Positions 43,523-52,463 of a stretch of 64,000 bases of DNA are shown in pieces. Source of the DNA: Neoaquamicrobium sediminum (GTDB lineage: Bacteria > Pseudomonadota > Alphaproteobacteria > Rhizobiales > Rhizobiaceae). Under the pieces are notes generated by a model. It did no database searches. It was not told where the DNA came from and saw nothing but the letters and a program-made list of their open reading frames with translations. The stretch is taken from NCBI RefSeq assembly GCF_013240295.1, contig NZ_JABETK010000001.1, positions 2,285,207 through 2,349,206 on the forward strand, in the 5' to 3' direction. Numbering within the stretch: the stretch's first letter is position 1; each line of letters opens with the position of its first letter. The position numbers and the translations under genes were made by a program.

Positions 43523-45988
43523 ATGATGAACCTCGCCGAATACCGCAATCGCAACACCCGGCTCGCGGACTATCTGCCCTGGGTGGCCCTAGTCGGTAGC
43601 GGCGTCGTCCTCAACAAAGACGGCAGCTTCCAGCGCACGGCACGGTTCCGCGGACCGGACCTCGATTCAGCGGTTCCAGCCGAACTCGTCGCGGTCTCAG
43701 GACGCCTCAACAACGCCTTCCGCCGTCTCGGCTCGGGGTGGGCGATATTCGTCGAGGCGCAGCGCCACCCGTCCAACAGCTATCCCGACAGCCGCTTTCC
43801 GGACGCCGCATCCGCACTTGTCGACGCCGAGCGCAAGGCAAGCTTCGAGGAAGCCGGCGCACATTTCGAGTCGAGCTACTTTCTCACCTTCACCTATCTG
43901 CCACCGGCAGAGGAGGCCGCGCGCGCCGAGAGCTGGCTCTATGAAGGCCGAGAGACCAAGGGCGTCGATCCCCACGAGATTCTGTCAGGCTTCGCCGACC
44001 GCACCGACCGCGTGCTCCGCCTGGTCGACGCCTTCATGCCCGAGTGCCGCTGGCTCGATGACGCCGAGACCCTGACCTATCTGCACGGATGCGTCTCGAC
44101 CAAACGCCACCGTGTCCGCGTCCCGGAGACGCCGATGTACCTGGACGCGCTGCTCGCAGACCAGCCGCTTGCCGGCGGGCTGGAGCCTCGGCTTGGCGAT
44201 CAACATCTGCGCGTGCTCACGATCACCGGATTCCCGACGGCGACCACGCCCGGTCTGCTCGACGAGCTCAATCGGCTCGCCTTTCCCTATCGCTGGTCGA
44301 CCCGCGCCATCCTGATGGACAAGACCGATGCGACCAGGCTGCTGACCCGCATCCGCCGGCAATGGTTCGCCAAGCGCAAGTCGATTGCCGCGATCCTCAA
44401 GGAGGTGATGACCAACGAGGCTTCCGTGCTGGTCGACACCGACGCGTCGAACAAGGCGGCCGATGCCGACCTCGCCCTGCAGGAACTTGGCGCGGACTAT
44501 GCCGGCGTCGCCTATGTCACCGCGACTGTGACGGTATGGGACGCCGACCCGCGCGTGGCCGACGAGAAGCTGCGCCTCGTGGAGAAGGTCATCCAGGGCC
44601 GCGACTTCACCGCGATGCCCGAGTCCATCAACGCCGTCGATGCGTGGCTCGGCTCGTTACCCGGACATGTCTACGCCAATGTCCGCCAGCCACCGATCTC
44701 GACACTCAATCTCGCCCACATAATCCCCCTGAGCGCCGTGTGGGCGGGGCCCGAACGGGACGAGCACTTTGCAGCGCCCCCACTGCTGTTCGGCAAGACC
44801 GAAGGCTCGACTCCGTTCCGGTTTTCCCTTCATGTCGGCGATGTCGGACACACGTTGGTTGTCGGCCCGACCGGCGCGGGCAAATCCGTCCTTCTCGCAC
44901 TCATGGCGCTGCAGTTCCGCCGCTATGCCGGTTCGCAGGTTTTCGCCTTCGACTTCGGAGGCTCGATCCGCGCCGCCGCGCTTGCCATGGGCGGCGACTG
45001 GCACGATCTCGGCGGCGGGCTGACGGAGGGCGATGACCAGAGTGTCTCGCTGCAGCCACTCTCGCGTCTCGAAGAGACGGCCGAGCGGGCCTGGGCGGCC
45101 GACTGGGTCGTGGCGATCCTGATGCGCGAAGGCGTCGAGATCACCCCGGAGGTAAAGGAGCATCTCTGGACAGCGCTGACCTCGCTCGCATCCGCCCCTG
45201 CCGGGGAACGTACGATCACCGGCCTGGCCGTGTTGCTCCAGTCCAACGATCTCAAGCAGGCGCTCAGGCCCTATTGCGTCGGGGGCGCATACGGACGGCT
45301 GCTCGATGCCGAGACCGAGCATCTCGGTGAAGCGACCGTGCAGGCCTTCGAGACCGAGGGGCTCATCGGCACCGGTGCGGCGCCCGCGGTCCTGGCCTAT
45401 CTCTTCCACCGCATCGAGGACCGGCTCGACGGCTCGCCGACCCTCATCATCATCGACGAAGGCTGGCTGGCGCTCGACGACGAGGGCTTTGCCGGCCAGC
45501 TCCGCGAATGGTTGAAGACGCTCCGGAAGAAGAACGCTTCCGTCGTCTTCGCGACGCAAAGTCTCAGCGACATCGACGGTTCGGCGATCGCACCGGCCAT
45601 CATCGAGAGCTGCCAGACGCGGCTGCTGCTTCCGAACGAGCGCGCAATCGAGCCACAGATCACCGCGATCTACCGCCGCTTCGGTCTCAACGACCGCCAG
45701 ATCGAGATCCTCGCGCGGGCCACGCCCAAGCGCGATTATTACTGCCAGTCGCGGCGCGGCAATCGTCTCTTCGAACTGGGCCTCAGCGAGGTGGCGCTGG
45801 CGCTCTGCGCCACCTCGGCCAAGACCGATCAGACCGCCATCGCCCGCGTCCTCGCCCAACATGACCGCGAGGATTTCCTCGGGGCCTGGCTGCGGGAGCG
45901 CGGCGTCGACTGGGCGGCCGATCTCATTCCCGATCTCAGCAATCTCATCCCCCACACCAAGAAGGAGACTGATCATGAAGACACGTAA
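43523..45988 (+). CDS. trbE: TrbE, VirB4-type secretion ATPase, 821 aa
   Basis: The CagE/VirB4 N-terminal domain starts with NLAEYRNRNTRLADYLPWVALVGSGVVLNKDG. The ATPase core has Walker A VVGPTGAGKSVLLAL near residue 452 and Walker B LIIIDEGWLALDDEGFAGQL near 640, then VFATQSLSDIDGSAIAPAIIESCQTRLLLPN. TrbE powers the transport channel. The gene is intact, unlike trbL and trbF, and overlaps trbJ by 14 bases. Confidence 0.95.
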   Translation: MMNLAEYRNRNTRLADYLPWVALVGSGVVLNKDGSFQRTARFRGPDLDSAVPAELVAVSGRLNNAFRRLGSGWAIFVEAQRHPSNSYPDSRFPDAASALVDAERKASFEEAGAHFESSYFLTFTYLPPAEEAARAESWLYEGRETKGVDPHEILSGFADRTDRVLRLVDAFMPECRWLDDAETLTYLHGCVSTKRHRVRVPETPMYLDALLADQPLAGGLEPRLGDQHLRVLTITGFPTATTPGLLDELNRLAFPYRWSTRAILMDKTDATRLLTRIRRQWFAKRKSIAAILKEVMTNEASVLVDTDASNKAADADLALQELGADYAGVAYVTATVTVWDADPRVADEKLRLVEKVIQGRDFTAMPESINAVDAWLGSLPGHVYANVRQPPISTLNLAHIIPLSAVWAGPERDEHFAAPPLLFGKTEGSTPFRFSLHVGDVGHTLVVGPTGAGKSVLLALMALQFRRYAGSQVFAFDFGGSIRAAALAMGGDWHDLGGGLTEGDDQSVSLQPLSRLEETAERAWAADWVVAILMREGVEITPEVKEHLWTALTSLASAPAGERTITGLAVLLQSNDLKQALRPYCVGGAYGRLLDAETEHLGEATVQAFETEGLIGTGAAPAVLAYLFHRIEDRLDGSPTLIIIDEGWLALDDEGFAGQLREWLKTLRKKNASVVFATQSLSDIDGSAIAPAIIESCQTRLLLPNERAIEPQITAIYRRFGLNDRQIEILARATPKRDYYCQSRRGNRLFELGLSEVALALCATSAKTDQTAIARVLAQHDREDFLGAWLRERGVDWAADLIPDLSNLIPHTKKETDHEDT

Positions 45989-46748
45989 ATCCCGTTCGCG
46001 CGCGTTGCGCTTTGCCGCCACGCTCATCGCCGCACCGGTTGCCGTGCTGCCGATGGTGCTGGCGCCACCGGCCTCGGCGGCTTGGATCGTCTACGATCCC
46101 ACCAACTATGCGCAGAACGTGCTGCAGGCGGCCCGCGCCCTCGAGCAGATCAACAATCAGATCACACAGCTTCAGAACGAAGCGCAGATGCTCATCAACC
46201 AGGCGCGCAACCTGACGAGCCTTCCTTACTCGTCGCTCCAGCAGCTTCAACAGGCGGTCGGTCGTACCCAATCCCTGCTTCAGCAGGCACAGAACATCGC
46301 CTTTGACGTGCAGGAGATCGACCAGGCTTTCCAGCAGAAATACGCCAATATCGACCTGAGCGCTTCCGAGCAGCAGCTGGTCGCCGATGCCCGCTCGCGC
46401 TGGGAAAACACCGTCGGCGGCTTGCAGGACGCGATGCGCGTCCAGGCCGGCGTGGTGGGCAATATCGAGACGAACCGCGCCCAGATGGAAGCGTTGGTGG
46501 ACCAAAGCCAAGGCGCGACCGGCGCGCTGCAGGCGACCCAGGCTGGCAACCAGCTCCTCGCATTGCAGGCGCAACAGCTCGCCGATTTGACGGCCGTCAT
46601 TGCCGCCAATGGCCGCGCCCAGGCGCTCACCGATGCAGAACGCACCGCCGCTGCCGAACAGGGGCGCGTGCAGCGCGAGCGCTTCCTGACGCCCGGCAGC
46701 GGCTACCAACCCGGCAACGCGCAGATGTTCAACACAGGCGGCAACTGA
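45975..46748 (+). CDS. trbJ: TrbJ, VirB5-like periplasmic component, 257 aa
   Basis: A signal peptide (LRFAATLIAAPVAVLPMVLAPPASA) precedes WIVYDPTNYAQNVLQAARALEQINNQITQLQNEAQMLINQARNLTSL, the TrbJ family hallmark (DPTNYAQN). The remaining region is alpha-helical with a coiled-coil character. VirB5-type proteins sit at the pilus tip or in the channel and help host contact. Its start ATG at 45975 is 14 bases inside the end of trbE, after GAAGGAGA. TrbK follows 29 bases later. Confidence 0.92.
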   Translation: MKTRKSRSRALRFAATLIAAPVAVLPMVLAPPASAAWIVYDPTNYAQNVLQAARALEQINNQITQLQNEAQMLINQARNLTSLPYSSLQQLQQAVGRTQSLLQQAQNIAFDVQEIDQAFQQKYANIDLSASEQQLVADARSRWENTVGGLQDAMRVQAGVVGNIETNRAQMEALVDQSQGATGALQATQAGNQLLALQAQQLADLTAVIAANGRAQALTDAERTAAAEQGRVQRERFLTPGSGYQPGNAQMFNTGGN

Positions 46749-46777
46749 CGCGGCCGATAGCCGGAAAGGAGGGAGCG

Positions 46778-47062
46778 ATGGAGGGCGAGACGTTGGCGCG
46801 GATCGGGGCAATCGTCTTCGTCGCCTTCGCCATCACGGCGACGGTGATCGAATTGACGCGCGATGAGGAGCCTGCAAGACCGGCTCCTGCGCGGGCGCTT
46901 GCGCCTACTGTCGATCCGCTGCGCGCGGAACAGCGCCGCTGCCAGCAGATGGGGGAGGCAGCGGTCCGTGATCCTGAATGTCTCGCGGTCTGGGCCGAGA
47001 CTCGCGACCGGTTCCTCGACCGTTCTCCGTCTATCGCCAGTTCCCAAGAGAAGGATCAATGA
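46778..47062 (+). CDS. trbK: TrbK-alt-type entry-exclusion protein, 94 aa
   Basis: A single N-terminal TM (IGAIVFVAFAITATVIELTRD) is followed by a short polar periplasmic or cytosolic region with CQQMGEAAVRDPECLAVWAETRDRF. That Cys-x(n)-Cys segment matches the TrbK-alt family, found between trbJ and trbL in ICEs of this kind and thought to block entry of an identical element. Unlike the classical RP4 TrbK it has no lipobox. GGAAAGGAGGGAG is an excellent ribosome-binding site. Confidence 0.8.
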   Translation: MEGETLARIGAIVFVAFAITATVIELTRDEEPARPAPARALAPTVDPLRAEQRRCQQMGEAAVRDPECLAVWAETRDRFLDRSPSIASSQEKDQ

Positions 47063-47065
47063 TCC

Positions 47066-48419
47066 ATGGGCGGCACGGGCGTCATCGACAACTTCCTCGG
47101 TGTCTTCACCAGCTATATCGATTCCGGCTTCGGCCTTCTTGGCGGTGAGGTCGCCTTCATCGCCACGACGCTGATCGTTATCGACGTGACGCTCGCCGCA
47201 TTGTTCTGGTCCTGGGGCGCTGACGACGACATCATCGCACGGCTCGTCAAGAAAACCCTGTTCGTCGGTGTCTTCGCCTACATCATCGGCAATTGGAACA
47301 ACCTCGCCCGCATCGTCTTCGAGAGTTTTGCCGGCCTCGGCCTGATGGCATCCGGCACGAGCTTTACCGCGGCCGATCTGATGCGCCCGGGCCGTGTCGC
47401 GCAGACCGGGCTGGATGCGGCGCGACCCTTGCTCGAATCCATTTCCGACCTGATGGGATGGGTCGCCTTCTTCGAGAACTTCATCCAGATCGCCTGCCTG
47501 CTCTTTGCCTGGGCGCTGGTCCTGCTCGCCTTCTTCATCCTCTCCATTCAGCTCTTCATCACGCTCATCGAGTTCAAGCTGACCACGCTCGCCGGTTTCG
47601 TCCTCATCCCCTTCGGCCTCTTCGGCAAGACCGCGTTCATGGCCGAGCGTGTGCTCGGCAACGTCATCTCGTCGGGGATCAAGGTGCTGGTGCTGGCCGT
47701 GATCATCGGCATCGGCTCGACCCTGTTCTCGCAGTTCACCGCCGGCTTCGGCGGTGTCACGCCCACGATCGACGAGGCCATGGCCGTGGTGCTCGCGGCG
47801 CTTTCGCTGCTCGGCCTCGGCATCTTCGGACCGGGGATCGCCAACGGCCTCGTCTCAGGCGGACCGCAACTCGGTGCAGGCGCGGCCGTCGGCACTGGCC
47901 TTGCCGTGGGCGGCGCGGCACTCGCAGGTGCAGGCGCTGCCGGTCTCGCCGCCAGAGGGGCCGGCATGGCGCTCTCCGGCCCCGCGGCCGCTGCGCGCGG
48001 TGGTGCCGCTGCGACGGGTGGGGCGGCAACTGCATACAGCCTCGGCTCCGCCGGTCAGTCCGGTGCGGCCGGCGTCGCCTCCGGACTTGGCGCCGTGGCG
48101 AGCACCGGCGCACGCGCTGCCGTGTCCCCATTGCGGCGCGCTGGGGTCAATGCCGCCAGCAGCATGAAACAGAGTTTCCAGGCAGGCGGGCGGGCAGCCT
48201 TCGAGACGACCGGCGGAAGGTTGGGCGATGCCACCAGCGCTGCGAGCACCGCCGCTTTCCTCTTCCACCACAGCAGACGGTCCACCTGATTGGGCCAAGC
48301 GCATGAAGCGCTCGCAACGGTTCTCCCACGGTGTCCAGGCCGCCGCGCACGCCGTGCGGTCCGGCGACAGCCATGGCGGCGCCAGTTCTGTCAATCTCTC
48401 CGAGGGGAATCGGTCATGA
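47066..48419 (+). pseudogene. trbL: TrbL, VirB6-like channel protein, frameshifted near its C-terminus
   Basis: The first frame gives a TrbL/VirB6 protein with multiple TM helices (IDNFLGVFTSYIDSGFGLLG at the start, IQLFITLIEFKLTTLAGFVLIPFGLFG in the middle) and an Ala/Gly-rich loop, stopping after 407 aa with an unusual end. The next frame continues DWAKRMKRSQRFSHGVQAA, then AHAVRSGDSHGG and NLSE, the normal TrbL tail, ending at 48419. A +1 (or -2) change lies at TTT 48256-48258. The restored stop overlaps the trbF ATG in an ATGA, which supports the restored frame. One indel gives about 450 aa. Confidence 0.85.
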
Positions 48420-49104
48420 GCTTATTCAAAAGATCCACCATCCATTACGGCAAGTCCCCTGAGCCCGAGACGCCGTATCAGCGCGCGGCGCAGGTCTGGG
48501 ACGACCGCATCGGCTCGGCCCGCGTGCAGGCGCGCAACTGGCGTCTTATGGCCTTTGGCTGCCTGATCCTGTCCGGCGTCTTCGCAACTGCTCTGGTCTG
48601 GCAATCCACGACCGGCTCGGTCGTGCCCTGGGTCGTCGAGGTCGACAATCTCGGCGAGGCGCACGCGGTCGGCCCGCGGCAGCGGATTTCGAGCCGAGCG
48701 ATCCGCAGATCGCCTTTCATCTGGCGCGCTTTATCGAGCAGGTGCGTGCGATTCCTGCCGACGCGATCATCGTGCGTCAGAACTGGCTGCGCGCCTACGA
48801 GTTCACCACCGATCGCGGCGCGCTGGCGCTCAACGACTATGCGCGCGCCAACGATCCCTTCACGAAAGTCGTACGACAGCAAATCGCCGTGGAGGTCTCC
48901 AGCGTCATTCGCGCTTCGCCGAACTCCTTCCGTGTGGCCTGGACGGAACGGCACTATGAGAACGGCCAGCTCTCCGCGACCGAACGATGGACCGCGATCC
49001 TCACCATCGTCATCCAGCCGCCCCGCGACGCCGAGCGGCTGCGCGCCAACCCACTCGGGATCTACGTCAACGCCATCAATTGGTCGCGGGAGATGGGCCA
49101 ATGA
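48416..49104 (+). pseudogene. trbF: TrbF, VirB8-like inner membrane protein, frameshifted
   Basis: The first frame reads MSLFKRSTIHYGKSPEPETP, YQRAAQVWDDRIGSARVQA and WRLMAFGCLILSGVF, the TrbF start, up to VDNLGEAHAVGP. It breaks at GGCCCGCGG (48671-48679). The -1 frame continues FEPSDPQIAFHLARFIEQVR, then QNWLRAYEFTTDRGALALNDYAR and TERWTAILTIVIQPPRD, the VirB8-like domain. One extra base restores about 229 aa, the family length. TrbF anchors the complex to the membrane. The gene overlaps restored trbL and trbG by 4 bases each. Confidence 0.85.
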
Positions 49105-50078
49105 GTATAACCACCCGCAAACCCGCGTTTACGATTTTCCGTAAAGCCGCATTGCCGCTTGTGCTGATTTCCGCGTCGGCGCTCGCCGGATGCGCCACCT
49201 ATCGCCCGCCGGTGATCAGCTACGACGACAGCGTGCCACCGCTGCCGAGGATCGAGCGACCCACGACCGACGAGCGACCACAACCGATCCACACGCCGCC
49301 GGCCTGGACCGTCGCGCGAGGTGGTTCGGATGCGTCCACGCCGACGGGTCAGGTCGAGAATGCCAACGCGGCCGCGCGCATCGAACCCCGTCGGGAAGGC
49401 TATTACAACGCGATCCATATCTATCCCTGGAGCGAAGGCGCGCTCTATCAGGTCTATGCCGCGCCGGGCCAGATCACCAACATCGCGCTCGAACCGGGCG
49501 AAGCGCTGACCGGCGCCGGTCCCATCGCCGCCGGTGACACCGCCCGCTGGATCATCGGCGACACGGAGAGCGGTTCGGGGACATCCCGGCGCGTCCATAT
49601 TCTCGTCAAGCCGACGCGGCCCGACATCATGACCAACCTGGTCATTACCACCGATCGCCGGACCTACATGATCGAGCTGCGGTCACGCGACGATCCCTAC
49701 ATGCCCGCCGTCGCCTGGGCCTATCCGCAGCCACCGGCCACGCAGCGCGCCACGCCGACAGCACCGAGGATTCCATCTGCCTCCGCGCGGCATCACCGCT
49801 ACGGACTGCAAGGCGACAGACCGCCCTGGCGGCCGGTCTCGGTCTTCGACGACGGGCGGCGGGTCTATATCGTCTTCCCCGTTGGGATCGTGCAGGGCGA
49901 GATGCCGCCACTCTTCGTGCTCGGCTGGGATGGGGAGCCGGAAATCGTCAACAGCCGCATCTACCGAAACATCCTGATCGTGGACCGCATCTTTGCGGCC
50001 GCCGAGTTGCGCCTCGGCAGCGAAGACCGCCAGCAGACCGTCAGGATTGTGCGAACCGACGGGAGGCCAGGATCATGA
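49101..50078 (+). CDS. trbG: TrbG, VirB9-like outer-membrane-complex lipoprotein, 325 aa
   Basis: A lipobox LAGC (residues about 30-33) ends the signal peptide. The VirB9/TrbG domain is read from INPWSEGALYQVY-like AIHIYPWSEGALYQVYAAPGQITNIALEPGEAL through HILVKPTRPDIMTNLVITTDRRTYMIELRS and RPVSVFDDGRRVYIVFP. TrbG with TrbI forms the core channel. The ATGA overlap with trbF and trbI keeps it within the operon. The gene is intact. Confidence 0.92.
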   Translation: MSITTRKPAFTIFRKAALPLVLISASALAGCATYRPPVISYDDSVPPLPRIERPTTDERPQPIHTPPAWTVARGGSDASTPTGQVENANAAARIEPRREGYYNAIHIYPWSEGALYQVYAAPGQITNIALEPGEALTGAGPIAAGDTARWIIGDTESGSGTSRRVHILVKPTRPDIMTNLVITTDRRTYMIELRSRDDPYMPAVAWAYPQPPATQRATPTAPRIPSASARHHRYGLQGDRPPWRPVSVFDDGRRVYIVFPVGIVQGEMPPLFVLGWDGEPEIVNSRIYRNILIVDRIFAAAELRLGSEDRQQTVRIVRTDGRPGS

Positions 50079-51244
50079 GCGATGCCGACGACAACAGGGA
50101 AGATGGCGTCCCACTCGAAGCGATGCCGGACGATACCGCCGAACCAATGCGGTTGAGGGGAAATCCGCCGCGCGTGACTCGGCTTTCACGGCGTGTCCTG
50201 GCCGGCCTCGGCCTCGTCGCCGCCCTCGGTGTCGGTGGTGCTTTGATCTATGCGCTCCAGACGCCCGAAAATGGCGCGGACAGCGACGAGCTTTACTCGA
50301 CCGAGAACCGCAACACCGCGGATGGATTGAATGAGTTGCCTAGCGACTACACCGGTCCAGTGCTCGGTCCACCACTGCCCGGCGATCTCGGCCGTCCGAT
50401 CCTCGATGCTCAGGAACGCGGCCAACCCGTTCCGCCGCCGGCCATCAATACGCCGGCCGTCGATCCGGAGGAGCAGCGGCGCATGGCCGAGGAAGAGGCC
50501 GCGCGCACCAGTCAGGTCTTCTTCCAGTCCGCGCCGACTGCGGCGCGAGAGACATCGACACCATCGATCACCGGGCTAAATCTCGGCCACCAACCGGGCG
50601 CGGCACAAAACAGCGATCTCGCCTTCCTCAACGGTCCCGTGGACCGGCGCACCGTAGCGCCCGACCGTGTGATGGCGCCGGCATCGCCCTACGTGCTGCA
50701 GGCCGGGTCCGTCATTCCGGCCGCGCTCATCACTGGCATTCGCTCCGATCTCCCTGGCCAGATTACGGCGCAAGTCACCCAGCATATCTACGACAGTCCA
50801 ACGGGAAACACGCTCCTGGTTCCGCAGGGTACGCGCATTATCGGCGAATACAGCAACGACGTCGATTTCGGCGATCGGCGTGTGCTCCTGGTTTGGAACC
50901 GGCTGATCTTCCCCAACGGCCGCTCCATCGTTCTCGAACGCCAGCCGGGCGCCGACACGAGAGGATTTGCCGGCCTTGAGGATGGGGTCAACTACCACTG
51001 GTGGGATCTCGCCAAGGCAGCTGGTCTCTCCACGCTGCTTTCGGTCGGGGCGGAACTGACGATGGATGATGACGAACGCCTGATCCAGGCGATCCGCAAC
51101 GGTGCTCAGGACACGATCAACGATGCCGGCCAGCAGATCGTCCAGCGCCAGCTGCAAGTCAGACCGACGCTCACCATCCGGCCGGGCTTCCCGGTGCGCG
51201 TCATCGTCACCCGCGATCTCATTCTCGAACCCTATGGAGGCTGA
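50075..51244 (+). CDS. trbI: TrbI, VirB10-like channel protein, 389 aa
   Basis: A short cytosolic N-terminus is followed by one TM (LAGLGLVAALGVGGALIYALQ, residues about 45-65), a Pro-rich periplasmic linker, and the VirB10 C-terminal domain: VLQAGSVIPAALITGIRSDLPGQITAQV, YDSPTGNTLLVPQGTRIIGEYSNDV and GLEDGVNYHWWDL. It spans both membranes and gates the pore. It is the last Trb gene in the operon, and a small DUF2274 gene follows 2 bases later. Confidence 0.93.
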   Translation: MSDADDNREDGVPLEAMPDDTAEPMRLRGNPPRVTRLSRRVLAGLGLVAALGVGGALIYALQTPENGADSDELYSTENRNTADGLNELPSDYTGPVLGPPLPGDLGRPILDAQERGQPVPPPAINTPAVDPEEQRRMAEEEAARTSQVFFQSAPTAARETSTPSITGLNLGHQPGAAQNSDLAFLNGPVDRRTVAPDRVMAPASPYVLQAGSVIPAALITGIRSDLPGQITAQVTQHIYDSPTGNTLLVPQGTRIIGEYSNDVDFGDRRVLLVWNRLIFPNGRSIVLERQPGADTRGFAGLEDGVNYHWWDLAKAAGLSTLLSVGAELTMDDDERLIQAIRNGAQDTINDAGQQIVQRQLQVRPTLTIRPGFPVRVIVTRDLILEPYGG

Positions 51245-51246
51245 CT

Positions 51247-51477
51247 GTGGTGAAGCTGAAGCTTGGTCCCTTGCCAGACGACAAACCCGTTAAGGTCACC
51301 CTTGAGCTCCCGGCCAGCCTGCATCGGGAGCTTGTCGCTTATGCCGATATTCTCGGTCATGAGACGGGGCAGCCGCCCGGCGATCCGTTACGATTGATCG
51401 TTCCGATGCTCCAGCGCTTCATGGCGACGGATCGTGCCTTCCAGCGGCTTAGGCGTTCACATCGTGCAGGCGTCTAA
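51247..51477 (+). CDS. DUF2274-family protein, 76 aa
   Basis: LKLGPLPDDKPVKVTLELPASLHRELVAYADILGHETGQPPGDPLRLIVPMLQRFMATDRAF matches DUF2274, a small protein with an RHH-like strand-helix-helix beginning found directly after trbI in alphaproteobacterial Trb clusters. It may be a regulator of the operon. Start is the GTG at 51247; a second GTG at 51250 is also possible. Its last 29 bases overlap the convergent LysR gene. Confidence 0.85.
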   Translation: MVKLKLGPLPDDKPVKVTLELPASLHRELVAYADILGHETGQPPGDPLRLIVPMLQRFMATDRAFQRLRRSHRAGV

Positions 51478-52408
51478 TGCCAAGTGTCGGCGCAGCCCAA
51501 TCCGATGTGCCCGGTCTCGCGTGCCCGGACATCATGTGCGCGATGCTGAGAAGCCGGCGTAGCGCTGGATTGTCATTTTGGGCCGACCAAACTGCACTGA
51601 ACGGAATGACATCGTGTGCGTCCGATAGGGGCCTCAGAACAAGGTCTGGCAACCCGACGGACGCCCAGGCAGCCGAGACAAGGGTAATTCCCTGACCAAG
51701 ACTCACGAGGTTCATAAGGGTTTCACGACCCGCATTCTTGATCTCGATATTTGGGCGAACGCCACATGTCGATGCACGACGGACGATGTAGTTCTGCACC
51801 TCCATTCCAGGAGCGAAGCGACTTACAATAAAACGCTCTTTGCGCAGATCGTCCCAGTCCAGGCAATGGCGCCCGGCGAGATGATGGTCCTTCCAGAGCG
51901 CGACATGAACGCGCTCTCGCCAAATCTCAGCACATTCGCAATAGGGAGCGCGTTCGGTTCCCGTAAGAAACGCCACGTCGAGCGCATGCTTCTGGATGGC
52001 GGCAAGATGGCTATCACGGCTTCCGTCGTGAACATCGATCTCAACGCCGGGATTGAGCTTGCGATAACCATGAAGCAGCGACCGAAGAAAGCCGCCCGCC
52101 AGTGAGGTTAGAACTCCGACTTGAACGATGCCGGTTTCCGCCCGACCAGCAGCTGCGGCTGTGCGTTGAGCCGTTTCGAGTTGTTCGCATGCCGGGAGCA
52201 CAGCGGACAGAAATCGCTCACCTGCCGCCGTTAGACGGGCGCCCGACCGGTGTCGTACGAAGAGGGAAACCCCGAGTTCGTCTTCAAGCCGGCTAATCGC
52301 CCGGCTCACGCTGGACTGTCGTACGCGCAAGACCGTGGCGGCCTCACGGAAGCTCCGCCTGTTTGCTGCTACGATGAAACAGCGCAGATTTGCGTTCTCA
52401 AGGCTCAT
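51449..52408 (-). CDS. LysR-family transcriptional regulator, 319 aa
   Basis: N-terminal HTH: LRCFIVAANRRSFREAATVLRVRQSSVSRAISRLEDELGVSLFVRHRSGARLTAAG, then a LysR substrate-binding domain (TGIVQVGVLTSLAGGFLRSLLHGYRKLNPGVEIDVHDGSRDSHLAAIQ). LysR genes in this place, after DUF2274 and antisense to it, are common in these ICEs and probably belong to the backbone. The divergent neighbour is the MarR-methyltransferase gene, 55 bases away, so it could also control the fluoroacetate cargo; a LysR binding box is not obvious in the gap. Confidence 0.88.
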   Translation of the reverse strand: MSLENANLRCFIVAANRRSFREAATVLRVRQSSVSRAISRLEDELGVSLFVRHRSGARLTAAGERFLSAVLPACEQLETAQRTAAAAGRAETGIVQVGVLTSLAGGFLRSLLHGYRKLNPGVEIDVHDGSRDSHLAAIQKHALDVAFLTGTERAPYCECAEIWRERVHVALWKDHHLAGRHCLDWDDLRKERFIVSRFAPGMEVQNYIVRRASTCGVRPNIEIKNAGRETLMNLVSLGQGITLVSAAWASVGLPDLVLRPLSDAHDVIPFSAVWSAQNDNPALRRLLSIAHMMSGHARPGTSDWAAPTLGIRRLHDVNA

Positions 52409-52463
52409 GTCTTCGGATCTGCCGGTCTTGCAATCGCATTAGCACTAATGTAATTGGGTGTCT

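Noticed and set aside
44657..46027. 456-aa minus-strand open frame across trbE
   Set aside because: Antisense to a complete VirB4-type ATPase; no own motifs or start signal.
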